From a bacterium GBS-1 (GTDB taxonomy: Bacteria > Synergistota > GBS-1), in the NCBI GenBank assembly GCA_001443005.1, contig LEKQ01000005.1, forward strand, positions 1 through 64,000: a stretch of DNA of 64,000 nucleotides, given 5' to 3'. The notes beneath the pieces were generated by a model. That model was not told the DNA's origin and made no database searches. It was given only the letters and a program-made list of their open reading frames with translations. Below, one piece after another: positions 32,956 through 42,608 of this stretch. Both the position numbers and the translations under genes were made by a program. Numbering within the stretch: the stretch's first letter is position 1; each line of letters starts with the position of its first letter.

Positions 32956-34137
32956 TTAACTCTCGAAGGTCCCTTTAACTATGATCTCTCCTTCCTTTAT
33001 CATCCACTTTCCTTTCGCGAAAAGGTGCACTACGTTCAGCTTTTCATCTAAGACTAAGATATCTGCATCGCTACCTTTTAACAGTGCTCCCTTCTTAGGA
33101 TAGAGCTTTAGTGACCTTGCGGGGTTTAACGTTACGGTCTTTATGGCTTCTTCCAGTGGGATGCCTTCCTCTAGCACAAGGTCCCTTAGCTCCTTAAGAA
33201 GGGAGGAGACCTCTGCAACCTTAAGTCCCTTAAGATTTCCTCTTTCGTCGAAGTCTGGTAGGCTTCCATTGCCATCGGAGCTCATGGTTATGTTTTCTAT
33301 GGGCACACCGCTATCAAGGCAGGTCTTAATAGCTTTCGACGCCTTGATCGCCCTTTTTAAGCCGTTTTTGGGGGACACGCTCGAGGTCATATCTATCACG
33401 CCTCCCATCTTGGCAAATTCTATTCCTTCCTCGAGCAAGTCTGGATTGCGATTTATGTGGGTGGGGGTAAAGTGGCTTATGGGTATCTCCCCCTCCTTAA
33501 CTATCTCGAAGATCATCTTCAGTCCTGACCTTCCATCGCCCATGTGAAGGTGAAGGACTCCTGCCTTTCCGCTAAGCATCCCTCCTACTCTGACTTCTGC
33601 CGCAAGCTTCTTGATCTCCTCCTTTGTGGGTTGTGAGGATCTATGGTCTGATAGGGCTATTTCTCCCGCTCCTAATATCTCCCTTATCAGTATTATATCC
33701 CCCTTGACGCTACCGGTTATGGTTTTAACCGGTATATCATAGGACCCGGTATATGCGTAGGTGGATATGCCTTCCTCTTCCAGGGCTCTCGCCTTAGCAA
33801 GAAGGGAGATCATGTGCCGAGTGATGCCGTCGGTCCCAAGACAGCCTACCACGGTTGTAACTCCCGATTTTAGTATATCGCTTAGCTTTATCTCTGGTGT
33901 GCGGGATGAAAAGCCCGACTCTCCACCACCACCTATTATATGTACGTGCTGGTCTATGAGTCCCGGAACGACATACTTGCCCTCGGCATCTATAACCTCC
34001 ACCTCTCCATATTGAGGGAAGGGTGGGATATTGTCGGCGATGTTCGCTATTAAGCTTCCGGCTATCAGTATATCCTTTTTCCCTGCATATTGGGGCAGGA
34101 AAAGGTATCCTCCTTTGATTATCTTGAACAAGCTCAT
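32956..34137 (-). CDS. iadA: beta-aspartyl (isoaspartyl) dipeptidase
   Basis: This 393-residue amidohydrolase matches IadA. It has metal ligands in DQHVHIIGGGGE, substrate loop FSSRTPEI, later His ligands in HLHMGDG and HFTPTHINRN, and the catalytic Asp in SSDGNGS. It hydrolyses beta-aspartyl dipeptides, which form from isomerised Asn and Asp during protein turnover and accumulate faster at high temperature. It overlaps the M28 peptidase gene by ATGA and ends the peptidase operon. Confidence 0.94.
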   Translation of the reverse strand: MSLFKIIKGGYLFLPQYAGKKDILIAGSLIANIADNIPPFPQYGEVEVIDAEGKYVVPGLIDQHVHIIGGGGESGFSSRTPEIKLSDILKSGVTTVVGCLGTDGITRHMISLLAKARALEEEGISTYAYTGSYDIPVKTITGSVKGDIILIREILGAGEIALSDHRSSQPTKEEIKKLAAEVRVGGMLSGKAGVLHLHMGDGRSGLKMIFEIVKEGEIPISHFTPTHINRNPDLLEEGIEFAKMGGVIDMTSSVSPKNGLKRAIKASKAIKTCLDSGVPIENITMSSDGNGSLPDFDERGNLKGLKVAEVSSLLKELRDLVLEEGIPLEEAIKTVTLNPARSLKLYPKKGALLKGSDADILVLDEKLNVVHLFAKGKWMIKEGEIIVKGTFES

Positions 34138-35903
34138 CCCTCCTTAAGAAGAGATAAGAGGTCTTCAGCGAGGTTAAGCGCTGAAATTAATGCTTCTTGG
34201 ACGCCGTTTAGCCTTCTCCTTAACCCCACTAGAAAGGCCATTTTTTGGTCTCTGTCAAGGCTCCTTAGCATCTCCAGTTCCGGAAGCAGGGGAACAGGAG
34301 GTTGAGGTAATGCAGGATCATGTAGATAAGGGGGATTCTTGCAGTAGTTTATTCGAACCAAGGGCCTCTCTATCTCCATTATCTTCCTGTTGATTAAAGG
34401 TAGGTGCTCCGGAGGTAGTGAATCAGCTAAACTTTCAAACAACTCTTCAGCTTTTGAGAGCTTCTCCTTGATTTTAAGTGAGAGCTTTAAAGCTTCGTTA
34501 AGTGCCAAGCTAACTCCCATCTCCATCGATTCATCTATGTGGCTGTGATACTTATCCTTGTATTCATTTAGGTATTTACCTATCTCTTCGATCGAGGATG
34601 CCGGCTTAAGGGGTATCAATGGAGATGTTAGGAAAAGCCAAGTGACGCCAAGGATTATCTTAGTATCGCGAACCAAGTTGGCTGGATCTATTATCTCCAT
34701 CGTATCTAAGGGGGTATGCCACCATGGGCCTAAGCCTCCGCTTCTCTTTTTACCCAAAAGCTCGGTGATTCCATCGCTTATTTCCTTCGGTGGTTGTTCG
34801 GCTGGAGTGACGAATAGAGAGGGGACTCCGCAGCCCCAGAAGGATTGGTCTCCCATGCGCGTGAATCTTGTACCGTTAAGCTTTTGATCGCAAACCAGCT
34901 TTATTATTACCTCTCCGACGTGCTTGGTTTCGGCCATGACGTTCCCCTCTGTGACTATGCTCGCTCCCTTTGCTCCAAGGCAATCGGCGTTTATGTGAAC
35001 CACGCAGTTAAGCATGAGGTCGACGTAGTTATGGTCGGCATACCATGTGGAACCAGCGTATCTTCCGTGAGAGTGCCCAGACCAAAAGGCAACCCTCAAG
35101 CTCCTCTTAAGCTCCTCCCTGTGGAGTGAGGCTATGCGCAATACCTCGAGCTGGCAGGCGTTGCCAGTTGCATTATCCATAGCGCCATAATGCCAAGAGT
35201 CGACATGCCCACTTAAAAGGACGAAGCTTTCTCCCCCTTCAATGGGCTTTATCTCGGCTATAAGACAGCTGGTTTCTGTCCAATCGGTTTTTACCTTAGT
35301 GAAAATCTTAGCTTCCGCTCCCTCCTTTGCCAAAGAGAATATCCTTTCCTTAAATCTTGAGCCAACGGAGACGGCAGGTATTTTAGGTAGGTCTTTTAAC
35401 TCCTCGAGGGTTGGGCTTCCCCAGACTGGAGAGACTATCATCTCAGGTGGGGGATCGGTCTCGGTTAAAAATACGCATCCTATAGCGCCTTTAGATGTGG
35501 CTTCGAGAAGAGATTTGGGGTTCGCCACCCCCTTGATTAAAGCTATCTTTCCATAAAGCGAGCTCTCCTCAAGTGGGGAGAGCTTTCCAGATATGCCCTC
35601 AGGAGGAGTTGATGGAGACATGGAGTGAGTTATGCACGGGATCTCCATCTCCTCTTTATTGTTTCTTATCCTCAGGCGAGCCTCTAAGGGTACGCTTGAG
35701 TAGATGACGGGCTTGTATTCTTTAACGGATGCTCCCGCTTCTATGCATCGCTCTTTTATGTAGTCGAAGGCCCTTTTCTCCTCTTCAGATCCAGTTATCC
35801 TGACCCACTTTGATATCTCGCGGGTGTCAAATATGAGCCTATCTTCACTGACCTCATCTAAGAGCTTTGCGAGCCTCTTTAGGTTGGCTTCCTTAATCTT
35901 CAT
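34134..35903 (-). CDS. M28-family zinc aminopeptidase with PA-like insert
   Basis: This 589-residue protein has a PA-like domain (about 85-210) inserted before an M28 catalytic core with GHVDSWHYGAMDNATG (metal His and Asp) and AFWSGHSHGRYAGS. No signal peptide is visible, so it should act in the cytoplasm on imported peptides. The C-terminal ~130 residues are helical and resemble the extra domain of carboxypeptidase-like M28 members. It sits between the M20 and IadA genes in one operon. Substrate is undefined. Confidence 0.88.
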   Translation of the reverse strand: MKIKEANLKRLAKLLDEVSEDRLIFDTREISKWVRITGSEEEKRAFDYIKERCIEAGASVKEYKPVIYSSVPLEARLRIRNNKEEMEIPCITHSMSPSTPPEGISGKLSPLEESSLYGKIALIKGVANPKSLLEATSKGAIGCVFLTETDPPPEMIVSPVWGSPTLEELKDLPKIPAVSVGSRFKERIFSLAKEGAEAKIFTKVKTDWTETSCLIAEIKPIEGGESFVLLSGHVDSWHYGAMDNATGNACQLEVLRIASLHREELKRSLRVAFWSGHSHGRYAGSTWYADHNYVDLMLNCVVHINADCLGAKGASIVTEGNVMAETKHVGEVIIKLVCDQKLNGTRFTRMGDQSFWGCGVPSLFVTPAEQPPKEISDGITELLGKKRSGGLGPWWHTPLDTMEIIDPANLVRDTKIILGVTWLFLTSPLIPLKPASSIEEIGKYLNEYKDKYHSHIDESMEMGVSLALNEALKLSLKIKEKLSKAEELFESLADSLPPEHLPLINRKIMEIERPLVRINYCKNPPYLHDPALPQPPVPLLPELEMLRSLDRDQKMAFLVGLRRRLNGVQEALISALNLAEDLLSLLKEG

Positions 35904-35921
35904 CGCTATCCCTCCATATTC

Positions 35922-37124
35922 TTAGGCAGTTTGACAGAGGGTGAGGGCTATATTCATGTATACCTCCGTCGCGAGCCTTAGATGCTCTAAAGGTACGCGC
36001 TCGTTGACCTTGTGAATTATACTCGGTTCTCCAGGACCGAACCAAACGCCGGGAATACCTGCCTTAAGAGTGTAGTAGAGATCACCAGCGGATAGGGTTC
36101 CCTTAAGAAGGGGAGCCCTTCCTGTGACCTTAGATATTATCTCGCTTAAGGTTTTGACCTTCTCATTTTCAGGAGAGACCTCCACTGGATCTCTCTCCTC
36201 GAAGACCTCGAATAGCGATATTTTTATGCCCCTTTCCTCGGAAAGCCTGCTTAATAGGTCTCTGACCTTGTTTATATACATTTTAGCGCTGTTAGGTGGC
36301 CCCATTCTGATGTCATACTCCATAAGGCAGTTCGCTGGGACCACGTTTACCCTCGTTCCACCGCGGATGGTCCCTAAGTTGCAGGTATCTGGGCCAAGCA
36401 TTGGATGAGGATTAAGCTCGCTTTCCTTCACAAGATCTCGCATTGATATGGCTATATCTATGCCCCTCTCTATGGCGTTTATTCCCTCTTTGGGAGCGCC
36501 GCCATGAGCCGACTTGCCCGCCACCTCTATCCTTATCCAAGTCCTTCCCTTAAAGGAAACCATCAGATTAAGGTTTGTAGCTTCCCCCAGTATGTGAAAG
36601 GAGGGGCGGGGAAGACCCGCCCTCGAGAACCCTTCTTCTATAAGGAACTTCATTCCCATTTTACCGGCTATCTCATCATCCACTGTTGTCGCTATCATCA
36701 AGTTAAACTTGGGCTTCCAGCCCCTATCCCTTAGAAGTTTAACGGCGCATATCATGCAGGCTATCGCGCCCTTCATGTCGGCTGCTCCTCTTCCCCAGAG
36801 ATGGTCTTCCTTAACCTCTCCAGCATAAGGAGGGTAAAGCCACTCTTTTGGATCCCCGCTTTCAACCACATCCATGTGTCCGCTTAAAAGTAGAGTTTCG
36901 CCTTTACTTGAGCTTCCATACCATATTCCTACCACATTGGGCTTATTCTCATCCCCCTTCAAGATGTGAGCTTCAAGGCCAGCTTCTTTCATGGTGCTGT
37001 AAATTACGGGCGATAGTTCCTCGTAGTTTCCTGGTGGGTTTTCCGTAGGAGTTCGAATTAACCTCCTTCCAAGCTCGATTACGTCATCTAGCTCTCTCTG
37101 ACTTATCTTAAGTATCTCTTCCAA
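35922..37124 (-). CDS. M20-family metallopeptidase/deacylase (ArgE/DapE type)
   Basis: This 400-residue enzyme has metal ligands in SGHMDVVESGD and WGRGAADMKG. The catalytic segment reads TVDDEIAG, where most relatives have Asp-Glu-Glu, so the general-base position appears to be Asp. The dimerisation lid domain (KGRTWIRIEVAGKSAHGGAP) and C-terminal His (PSIIHKVNERV) are present. Candidates are N-acetyl-amino-acid deacylase, succinyl-diaminopimelate desuccinylase or a dipeptidase. The peptidase operon favours a role in peptide or N-acylamino-acid breakdown. Confidence 0.9.
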   Translation of the reverse strand: MEEILKISQRELDDVIELGRRLIRTPTENPPGNYEELSPVIYSTMKEAGLEAHILKGDENKPNVVGIWYGSSSKGETLLLSGHMDVVESGDPKEWLYPPYAGEVKEDHLWGRGAADMKGAIACMICAVKLLRDRGWKPKFNLMIATTVDDEIAGKMGMKFLIEEGFSRAGLPRPSFHILGEATNLNLMVSFKGRTWIRIEVAGKSAHGGAPKEGINAIERGIDIAISMRDLVKESELNPHPMLGPDTCNLGTIRGGTRVNVVPANCLMEYDIRMGPPNSAKMYINKVRDLLSRLSEERGIKISLFEVFEERDPVEVSPENEKVKTLSEIISKVTGRAPLLKGTLSAGDLYYTLKAGIPGVWFGPGEPSIIHKVNERVPLEHLRLATEVYMNIALTLCQTA

Positions 37125-37150
37125 TCGAGGTTACCTCCTTTATAAGCCTC

Positions 37151-38623
37151 TCATTTGAAGTGCTTCTCGATTACCTCCTTGCTTGGTGGAGGCGTAAGCA
37201 GAGAAACTACTACCATGACGATAAGGGTTATGATCGCTGCGGGTATCAAGGCGTGGAAGCCCTTAGTTAAAGCGGGGTTCTTGGTAAAGTATATGACGGA
37301 GATGAGCCCGATTATAAGGCCTGAGAGGGCGCCATATTTGTTGGCTCTCTTCCATCTGACGCCTAGTACCAAGAGGATCGTGTTTATACCAAGACCGCCG
37401 AAGACGAAGAGGATTATCTGGAATATCGTTCCTGGGCGGTAGATTCCTATTAGGGTGGCTGCGATTCCCACCAGCAGGGTTGCTACCTTAGCTATGTTTA
37501 AAACGGTTTTTTCATCTGCCTTGGGGTTTATCGCCTGCTGATAAAGGTCACGAGCGAAGGCTCCTGATACAGCTACGATCACGGAGTCTATAGTTGACAT
37601 TCCTGCTGCTAAAACGCCAGCCATAAGCACGCTTCCAATTATAGGATGCAAGGATTTGGAGACTAATGTTGGGACGACCCAATCGGTCATCTTGGGAGGA
37701 ATACCGGGTACGGCTACCCTTCCGACGACAGCAGCGCTATACATGAAGATGACCGATAGGAACATCCCTATCCCGCTTGCTATTACCGCTCCCCATAAGA
37801 CCCTCCTATCCCTCATAAGGAAGAACTTTGTTGCAAGCTGCGGTTGACCAACTGCGAACAAGTTCCATAGCATCACATTGGAAAGGAAGAAGGGGTAAAA
37901 CATATAGGCTCTTGGGCTACCAGGCATAGTGAAGGCTTTTGGATCCGCAGCTAATAAGGCCTTGTTTGCTGCCTCAACCCCTCCTGCCAGGTTAGCTGCT
38001 CCCCAGAAGGTAAGAACGGCCGTTATAACCATCAATATACCTTGGGTGATGTTGGTGTACATGGCACCTCTTATGCCGCCCATGAAGCAATAAATAGTTA
38101 CTCCCAGCCCCATTATACACACGCCCACCCAGTAGGGCCAACCTGTGAATGTGTTGAATATGGTTCCAGCCCCTATGGTCTGGGCTCCCATGTAAGGTAT
38201 TAAGAAGATTATTATAGCGATCGCAGTTATAACCCTTATGGCTTTGCTTTCATACCTATCGGCAAAGTAGTCAGGAAGCGTCAAGAATCCATGCTTTTTA
38301 CCTAATCTTACGAGATGGTTTCCCACCAAAGCTGCTGGAACGAGCATGCTAAAGGCTGCTGTGGGGACGCTTACCGCTAAACCCGCCCAGCCGACGTTGT
38401 AAATAGTTCCAGGAACGCCGAGGAAGGTGCTTATGCTGTATTGGGTTGCGAAATAACCGAGTCCACCTAAAAGGATACCTGCGGATCCGCCCATCACGAA
38501 GAACTCATTTAAGTTTAGGGCCTTCTTGGATGATATCCATCCTAAGTAGAGGACACCAGCTAAGTATATGCTGACGACGGTTATGAATACTCCAGGAAAG
38601 GGAGTTACTGTTGGTCCTTGCAT
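37151..38623 (-). CDS. sodium:solute symporter (SSS family)
   Basis: This 490-residue protein has about thirteen membrane helices. SSS features include GYFATQYSISTFLGVPG in helix 2, GGIRGAMYTNITQG and VLAAGMSTIDS with the Na2-site Ser/Asp region. The PanF-like subgroup is suggested by the small companion gene just upstream. Its operon with three peptidase genes suggests import of a peptide, amino acid or N-acyl amino acid, although pantothenate-like substrates are possible. Confidence 0.9.
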   Translation of the reverse strand: MQGPTVTPFPGVFITVVSIYLAGVLYLGWISSKKALNLNEFFVMGGSAGILLGGLGYFATQYSISTFLGVPGTIYNVGWAGLAVSVPTAAFSMLVPAALVGNHLVRLGKKHGFLTLPDYFADRYESKAIRVITAIAIIIFLIPYMGAQTIGAGTIFNTFTGWPYWVGVCIMGLGVTIYCFMGGIRGAMYTNITQGILMVITAVLTFWGAANLAGGVEAANKALLAADPKAFTMPGSPRAYMFYPFFLSNVMLWNLFAVGQPQLATKFFLMRDRRVLWGAVIASGIGMFLSVIFMYSAAVVGRVAVPGIPPKMTDWVVPTLVSKSLHPIIGSVLMAGVLAAGMSTIDSVIVAVSGAFARDLYQQAINPKADEKTVLNIAKVATLLVGIAATLIGIYRPGTIFQIILFVFGGLGINTILLVLGVRWKRANKYGALSGLIIGLISVIYFTKNPALTKGFHALIPAAIITLIVMVVVSLLTPPPSKEVIEKHFK

Positions 38624-38629
38624 GACCGA

Positions 38630-38899
38630 TCACTCCTCCTCTTCAAATAAACCATAGCTCTTAAATTGAAGATACATTATGAAGCTGCCAACTATCGTTA
38701 GGATGTTCACTATGATCCATGTCCAGACAAACCACGGTATCAATAGCGGTCCAAGGAAGAGCTCATTGGTGTAATTAAACTTTCCTGGTATCCATACCAA
38801 GAAGTAGAGCACGGCGAAATAGATTATCCACCACACTATAAACCTTGGCATCTCTGAAGGGTGGAAGCTTTCCGGTAACCTTATAACAGGCCTTTCCAA
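38630..38899 (-). CDS. small membrane companion of the SSS symporter
   Basis: This 89-residue protein has two membrane helices (about 20-39 and 55-77) and acidic C-terminal residues. It lies six bases before the symporter gene, as do the YhdT/DUF997 or DUF4212 small subunits of other SSS carriers; I cannot decide between those families. The start, a TTG at 38899, follows AAGGAGGTGG. It is the first gene of the peptidase-symporter operon. Confidence 0.75.
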   Translation of the reverse strand: MERPVIRLPESFHPSEMPRFIVWWIIYFAVLYFLVWIPGKFNYTNELFLGPLLIPWFVWTWIIVNILTIVGSFIMYLQFKSYGLFEEEE

Positions 38900-38945
38900 G
38901 GTGGACCACCTCCTTGAGACGCTAAAATAATATAACCTATTAATG

Positions 38946-38954
38946 ATTATATCA
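38946..38954 (-). promoter_or_regulatory. extended -10 element for the symporter-peptidase operon
   Basis: TGATATAAT on the minus strand lies about 47 bases before the TTG start and about 20 bases past the icd terminator. No good -35 is seen. Confidence 0.45.
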
Positions 38955-38972
38955 CTTTTGTGTATTTGCTAT

Positions 38973-38997
38973 AAAAAAAGGGGGTCTTAAGACCCCC
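38973..38997 (-). terminator. strong rho-independent terminator of the icd-acn transcript
   Basis: On the minus strand GGGGGTC-TTAA-GACCCCC is a perfect 7-bp GC stem, followed directly by seven T. It lies about 24 bases after the icd stop. Confidence 0.9.
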
Positions 38998-39020
38998 TTT
39001 CGTCAAAGAGAAAATTATCT

Positions 39021-40217
39021 TCACATGCTTCTTATATGCTCTATTACTCTCTCCCCGAAGTCGCTCGTGGACACCTCCTTAGCCCCCTCTATCTGACGGG
39101 CCAAGTCGTAGGTTACGACCTTTTCCTCTATCGTCCTTTGTATCCCCTCTATTATGAGCTCTTTAGCCTCTTTCCAGCCTATATACTCGAGCATCTCGGC
39201 GCCTGAGAGGATAAAGGAACAGGGGTTTGCCATGTTCTTGCCAGCGTACTTGGGAGCCGATCCATGAGTCGCTTCGAAGACGGCTACTCCCGTTTCGAAG
39301 TTTATGTTTGCTCCCGGCGCCATCCCCAGACCTCCGACTTGAGCTGCACAGGCATCGGATATGTAATCGCCGTTAAGGTTAGGGGTGACGATTATATCAT
39401 ACTCATCTGGGCGCAGGAGGATCTGTTGGAACATAGCATCCGCTATCCTATCCTTTAAGACTATCTTCCCCTCGGGGACTTTGCCACCGTACTCCCTCAA
39501 GAGATCTTCTTCGGTTATAACCTTCTTGCTGTACTCTTCCTTAGCGAGTTCGTATATTGCATCCCTGAAGAGTCCCTCGGTATACTTCATTATATTGCCC
39601 TTGTGCATTATGGTTACTGATCTTCTTCCGTGGCGTAGAGCGTACTCTATGGCTGCTCTACCCATCCTCTTGGATCCGAAGACGCTGATAGGCTTTATGC
39701 CTATACCAGAGTCCTCCCTTATCTTTATGTTGAACTCTCTTTCCAAGAATTCCCTTATCTTCTTGGCTTCTTCGGCTTTAAAGGGCCACTCTATCCCAGC
39801 GTAGACGTCCTCCGTATTCTCTCTAAAGACTATGATGTCAAGGAGCTCTGGTCTCTTTAGGGGAGATGGGACCCCTTTAAAGTATCTGACGGGTCTGAAG
39901 CAGACGTAGAGGTCAAGTATTTGTCTAATCGCAACGTTGACCGATCGATATCCTCCGCCCACGGGGGTAGTCAAAGGCCCCTTTATTGCAACCTTGTACC
40001 TCTTTATCTCCTCTATGGTTTCCTCAGGAAGGACATCGCCTACCTCTTCGATCGCTTCTTCTCCTGCTAATAGTTTCTTCCAGTTTATCTTTCTTCTTCC
40101 CCCATAAGCCTTCTCAATCGCTGCATCGATGACCCTCAAACCTACCGGAGTTATGTCTCTCCCTATGCCGTCTCCCACTATGTAAGGTATCGTTGGGTTA
40201 TCAGGAAGCTCTATCAA
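39021..40217 (-). CDS. icd: NADP-dependent isocitrate dehydrogenase
   Basis: This 398-residue enzyme is of the E. coli Icd type. The substrate loop [13 protein letters not shown] carries the Ser and Asn that contact isocitrate. The cofactor region [15 protein letters not shown] keeps the Lys-Tyr pair that selects NADP in the E. coli enzyme. It converts isocitrate to 2-oxoglutarate and CO2. It lies three bases after the aconitase gene and is followed by a strong terminator, so acn-icd is a two-gene operon facing the citrate synthase gene across a regulated intergenic region. Confidence 0.94.
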   Translation of the reverse strand: MIELPDNPTIPYIVGDGIGRDITPVGLRVIDAAIEKAYGGRRKINWKKLLAGEEAIEEVGDVLPEETIEEIKRYKVAIKGPLTTPVGGGYRSVNVAIRQILDLYVCFRPVRYFKGVPSPLKRPELLDIIVFRENTEDVYAGIEWPFKAEEAKKIREFLEREFNIKIREDSGIGIKPISVFGSKRMGRAAIEYALRHGRRSVTIMHKGNIMKYTEGLFRDAIYELAKEEYSKKVITEEDLLREYGGKVPEGKIVLKDRIADAMFQQILLRPDEYDIIVTPNLNGDYISDACAAQVGGLGMAPGANINFETGVAVFEATHGSAPKYAGKNMANPCSFILSGAEMLEYIGWKEAKELIIEGIQRTIEEKVVTYDLARQIEGAKEVSTSDFGERVIEHIRSM

Positions 40218-40220
40218 CCT

Positions 40221-42176
40221 TTAAACACCTCCTTTTGAGATTAAGGGTAACACTCCTCCTTCGAGGAGAGCTCTTCTTTGCCTTTCAGTCAGGTTTAACC
40301 TTAGCGTTATTTCCCTATTTCCTCTGATTCTTAAGAGCTTTGTTAATTCCCTTCCCTCTTCTATATCTTTTCTTATGCTTGGAAGGATTACTTCATCCCC
40401 TTCTTCCAGCTCATCGTAGTCTTGGGGATCAGCTAAGGTTAAGGGGACTATACCGAAGTTGATGAGATTGCTTAAGTGTATCCTCTCTATCGATTTAGCT
40501 ATCACGGCTTCGACGCCCAAGAACATGGGACATAAAGCCGCATGCTCTCTTGAAGAACCTTGGCCGTAGCTTTCGCCCGCCAATATCACGTTTGCCAAGC
40601 CCTTTTCCCTATTTCTTAAGGCCCTTTCATAGAAGGTTGGGTCTATAGGTTCAAAGACGTGCTTGGAATACTCAGGGATGTTTGATCTGAGCTTGAGATA
40701 TCCTCCGGCGGGTGTTATGTGGTCTGTAGTTATCTTATCCCCAACCTTTATGGCTATGACTCCCCTTATGCTACTTTTCAGTTCATTCTTAATCGGTATG
40801 GGCTTTATGTTCGGTCCTCTATATATCTCTACCTTTTCTCTCTCTTCGCGAGGTAGTGGGAATATGAAGCCTGAATCATCTATGACGAAGCTCGATGGAA
40901 GGGAGAACCTCCTGTAGCTTATACCTATATCCTCAAGCCTTCTTGGGTCGGTTATCCTACCAGTTAGGGCAGCTGCCGCGGCGGTTTCGGGGCTCGCCAG
41001 ATACACTAAAGCGTTTGGGGTACCACTTCTTCCCTTAAAGTTCCTGTTGCTCGTTCTTAAGGAGACGCCGTTAGAGCATGGAGAAAAGCTGTTTCCTATG
41101 CAGAAGTTACAAGTGGCTTCAAGTATTCTAGCGCCAGCCCTTATCATAGCTGAGAGTCCTCCATCCCTTTCCACGGTTAAGAGGACCTGCTTGGACCCAG
41201 GTGTTATTCCTAACTGTACATCCTTATGTATAACCCTTCCGCTCAATATATGTGCTACGGTCATTAGATCTCGGTAGGACGAGTTAGTGCAGCTACCTAT
41301 AGCCACTTGGTCTACCTTAATTCCCTCAACCTCCCTAACTGGCTTTACGTTATCGGGAGAGTGGGGGCAGGCGATTAGCGGTTCAAGCTCGGACAAGTTT
41401 ATCTCTATTACGCCGTCATACTTCGCATCCTCATCAGCTTCTAGGGGTATCCAGTCTCCTTCTCTTCCCTGCTTTCTTAAGAACTCTAAGGTGACCTCAT
41501 CGGATGGGAATAGGGAGGTAGTTACGCCGGTCTCTGCTCCCATATTGGCTATCGTGGCTCTATCTGGGACCGATAGCGACTTAACCCCTTCTCCTCCATA
41601 CTCTAATATGCATCCGACGTTTCCTTTGGTGGTTATTATGGATAGCACTTTTAAGATCACATCCTTTGCGGATACCCAAGGGGGTAGTTCTCCCTTAAGA
41701 TCTACCTTTATCACCTTTGGGTAGGTTAGGTAAAAGGGACCTCCCCCCATGGCTATTGCCACGTCTAATCCACCAGCTCCTATTGCTAAGGCTCCTATTC
41801 CTCCCGCTGTGGGTGTGTGACTGTCCGAGCCGATGAGAATAGTTCCAGGCTTTGCGAACCTCTCAAGATGAACCTGGTGGCATATTCCATTTCCGGGTTT
41901 TGAGAAAATTATGCCGAACCTTTCGGCCACGCTCTGAAGATACTTATGGTCGTCCATGTTCTCAAAGCCAATCTGCACCGTGTTGTGATCTATGTAGATC
42001 ACGGCGAAGCTTTTAACCTCCCTAAAACCAAGACTTTCAAACTCAAGACAGGCAGTGGTGCCGGTGGCATCCTGGATTAGTGTTTGGTCAACCTTGATGG
42101 CGATTTCCTCTCCCTTTTCCATTTTTCCGCTTACAAGGTGCGACTCTATTATCTTTTGAAAGAGGTTTTTCCCCAT
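40221..42176 (-). CDS. acn: aconitate hydratase (651-residue anaerobe type)
   Basis: This 651-residue aconitase has the LeuC-like part first, with cluster ligands in GSCTNSSYRDL and CNFCIGN, and the swivel (LeuD-like) domain at the C-terminus (GESYGQGSSREHAAL). The length matches the shorter putative aconitase subfamily found in many anaerobes, not the ~890-residue AcnA. It interconverts citrate and isocitrate. It shares an operon with icd. One of two matching operator-like sequences (42229-42247) lies 53 bases ahead of its start. Confidence 0.93.
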   Translation of the reverse strand: MGKNLFQKIIESHLVSGKMEKGEEIAIKVDQTLIQDATGTTACLEFESLGFREVKSFAVIYIDHNTVQIGFENMDDHKYLQSVAERFGIIFSKPGNGICHQVHLERFAKPGTILIGSDSHTPTAGGIGALAIGAGGLDVAIAMGGGPFYLTYPKVIKVDLKGELPPWVSAKDVILKVLSIITTKGNVGCILEYGGEGVKSLSVPDRATIANMGAETGVTTSLFPSDEVTLEFLRKQGREGDWIPLEADEDAKYDGVIEINLSELEPLIACPHSPDNVKPVREVEGIKVDQVAIGSCTNSSYRDLMTVAHILSGRVIHKDVQLGITPGSKQVLLTVERDGGLSAMIRAGARILEATCNFCIGNSFSPCSNGVSLRTSNRNFKGRSGTPNALVYLASPETAAAAALTGRITDPRRLEDIGISYRRFSLPSSFVIDDSGFIFPLPREEREKVEIYRGPNIKPIPIKNELKSSIRGVIAIKVGDKITTDHITPAGGYLKLRSNIPEYSKHVFEPIDPTFYERALRNREKGLANVILAGESYGQGSSREHAALCPMFLGVEAVIAKSIERIHLSNLINFGIVPLTLADPQDYDELEEGDEVILPSIRKDIEEGRELTKLLRIRGNREITLRLNLTERQRRALLEGGVLPLISKGGV

Positions 42177-42228
42177 CTACTCCATACCCCCTTTGAAAGT
42201 TTTCTCACAGCTTGACGAGTATTTTTAT

Positions 42229-42247
42229 ATCATATATTATATGATAC
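42229..42247. promoter_or_regulatory. operator-like palindrome 1 (acn side)
   Basis: ATCATATATTATATGATAC lies in the acn leader or promoter. With the T before it, the core TATCATATA-T-TATATGATA is a perfect 9+1+9 inverted repeat. It matches the sequence at 42609-42627 at 16 of 19 positions. Confidence 0.6.
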
Positions 42248-42453
42248 ATGAAAAGTTCTCCTTTGGCAATATCCTTTTGGAGGATAGGGATGATCATCGA
42301 GTGCTTCATGAAGGTGGAAAAGTCTTCATTGATCGGTTCGCTCCTAAAAGAATAAAGGACCTTGGGGTTTTGGCTTTAGCTGACCGAGTTAATATTGGGG
42401 GCGTGAGGATTTTACATCGGGATATCCGTCTGAGTGGGGTTGAAAGTTTATGA
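42241..42453 (+). pseudogene. doubtful or decayed small reading frame
   Basis: An open stretch from ATG 42241 would encode 70 residues (…KRIKDLGVLALADRV…) but has no ribosome site and starts inside operator 1. Immediately after, in another frame, GTG 42433 opens a run reading VYDLFMELEEPKGLRKLEAF and stops at about 42520. The two could be remnants of one frameshifted gene. I recognise no family. It may equally be chance open sequence in a ~490-base regulatory region. Confidence 0.25.
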
Positions 42454-42548
42454 CCTTTTTATGGAATTGGAAGAGCCAAAGGGTTTGAGAAAGTTGGAAG
42501 CTTTTCTTGATAGGGTTTAAAACCGCTTCCTCTCGCGCAGGTCAGGTC

Positions 42549-42577
42549 TTGACATGAGGGTAGGTGCCAAATATAAT
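42549..42577 (+). promoter_or_regulatory. consensus sigma70 promoter of citrate synthase
   Basis: TTGACA (42549-42554) and TATAAT (42572-42577) are both perfect hexamers with a 17-base spacer. Predicted transcription start is near 42584, leaving a leader of about 85 bases to the GTG at 42670. Confidence 0.88.
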
Positions 42578-42591
42578 TACAGATAATTATA
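42572..42591. promoter_or_regulatory. inverted repeat across -10 and transcription start
   Basis: TATAATTACAGATAATTATA has 8-base perfect arms separated by CAGA and covers the -10 box and predicted start site. It is a possible repressor site, but A/T-richness makes chance more likely than for the 19-bp pair. Confidence 0.4.
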
Positions 42592-42608
42592 AACTAGCAT
42601 CTTTATAC

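Noticed and set aside
38630-38899. Firm naming of the small symporter partner as DUF997 or DUF4212
   Set aside because: The two-helix sequence is too short and lacks a decisive motif by eye.
42193-42453. An 86-residue gene upstream of citrate synthase
   Set aside because: The upstream part lies over the acn leader and operator and has no ribosome site; at most a remnant is listed.
42572-42591. Treating the A/T-rich inverted repeat over the citrate synthase -10 as a firm operator
   Set aside because: It is built mostly from the TATAAT box and its complement, so chance is a fair explanation; kept only as a low-confidence site.
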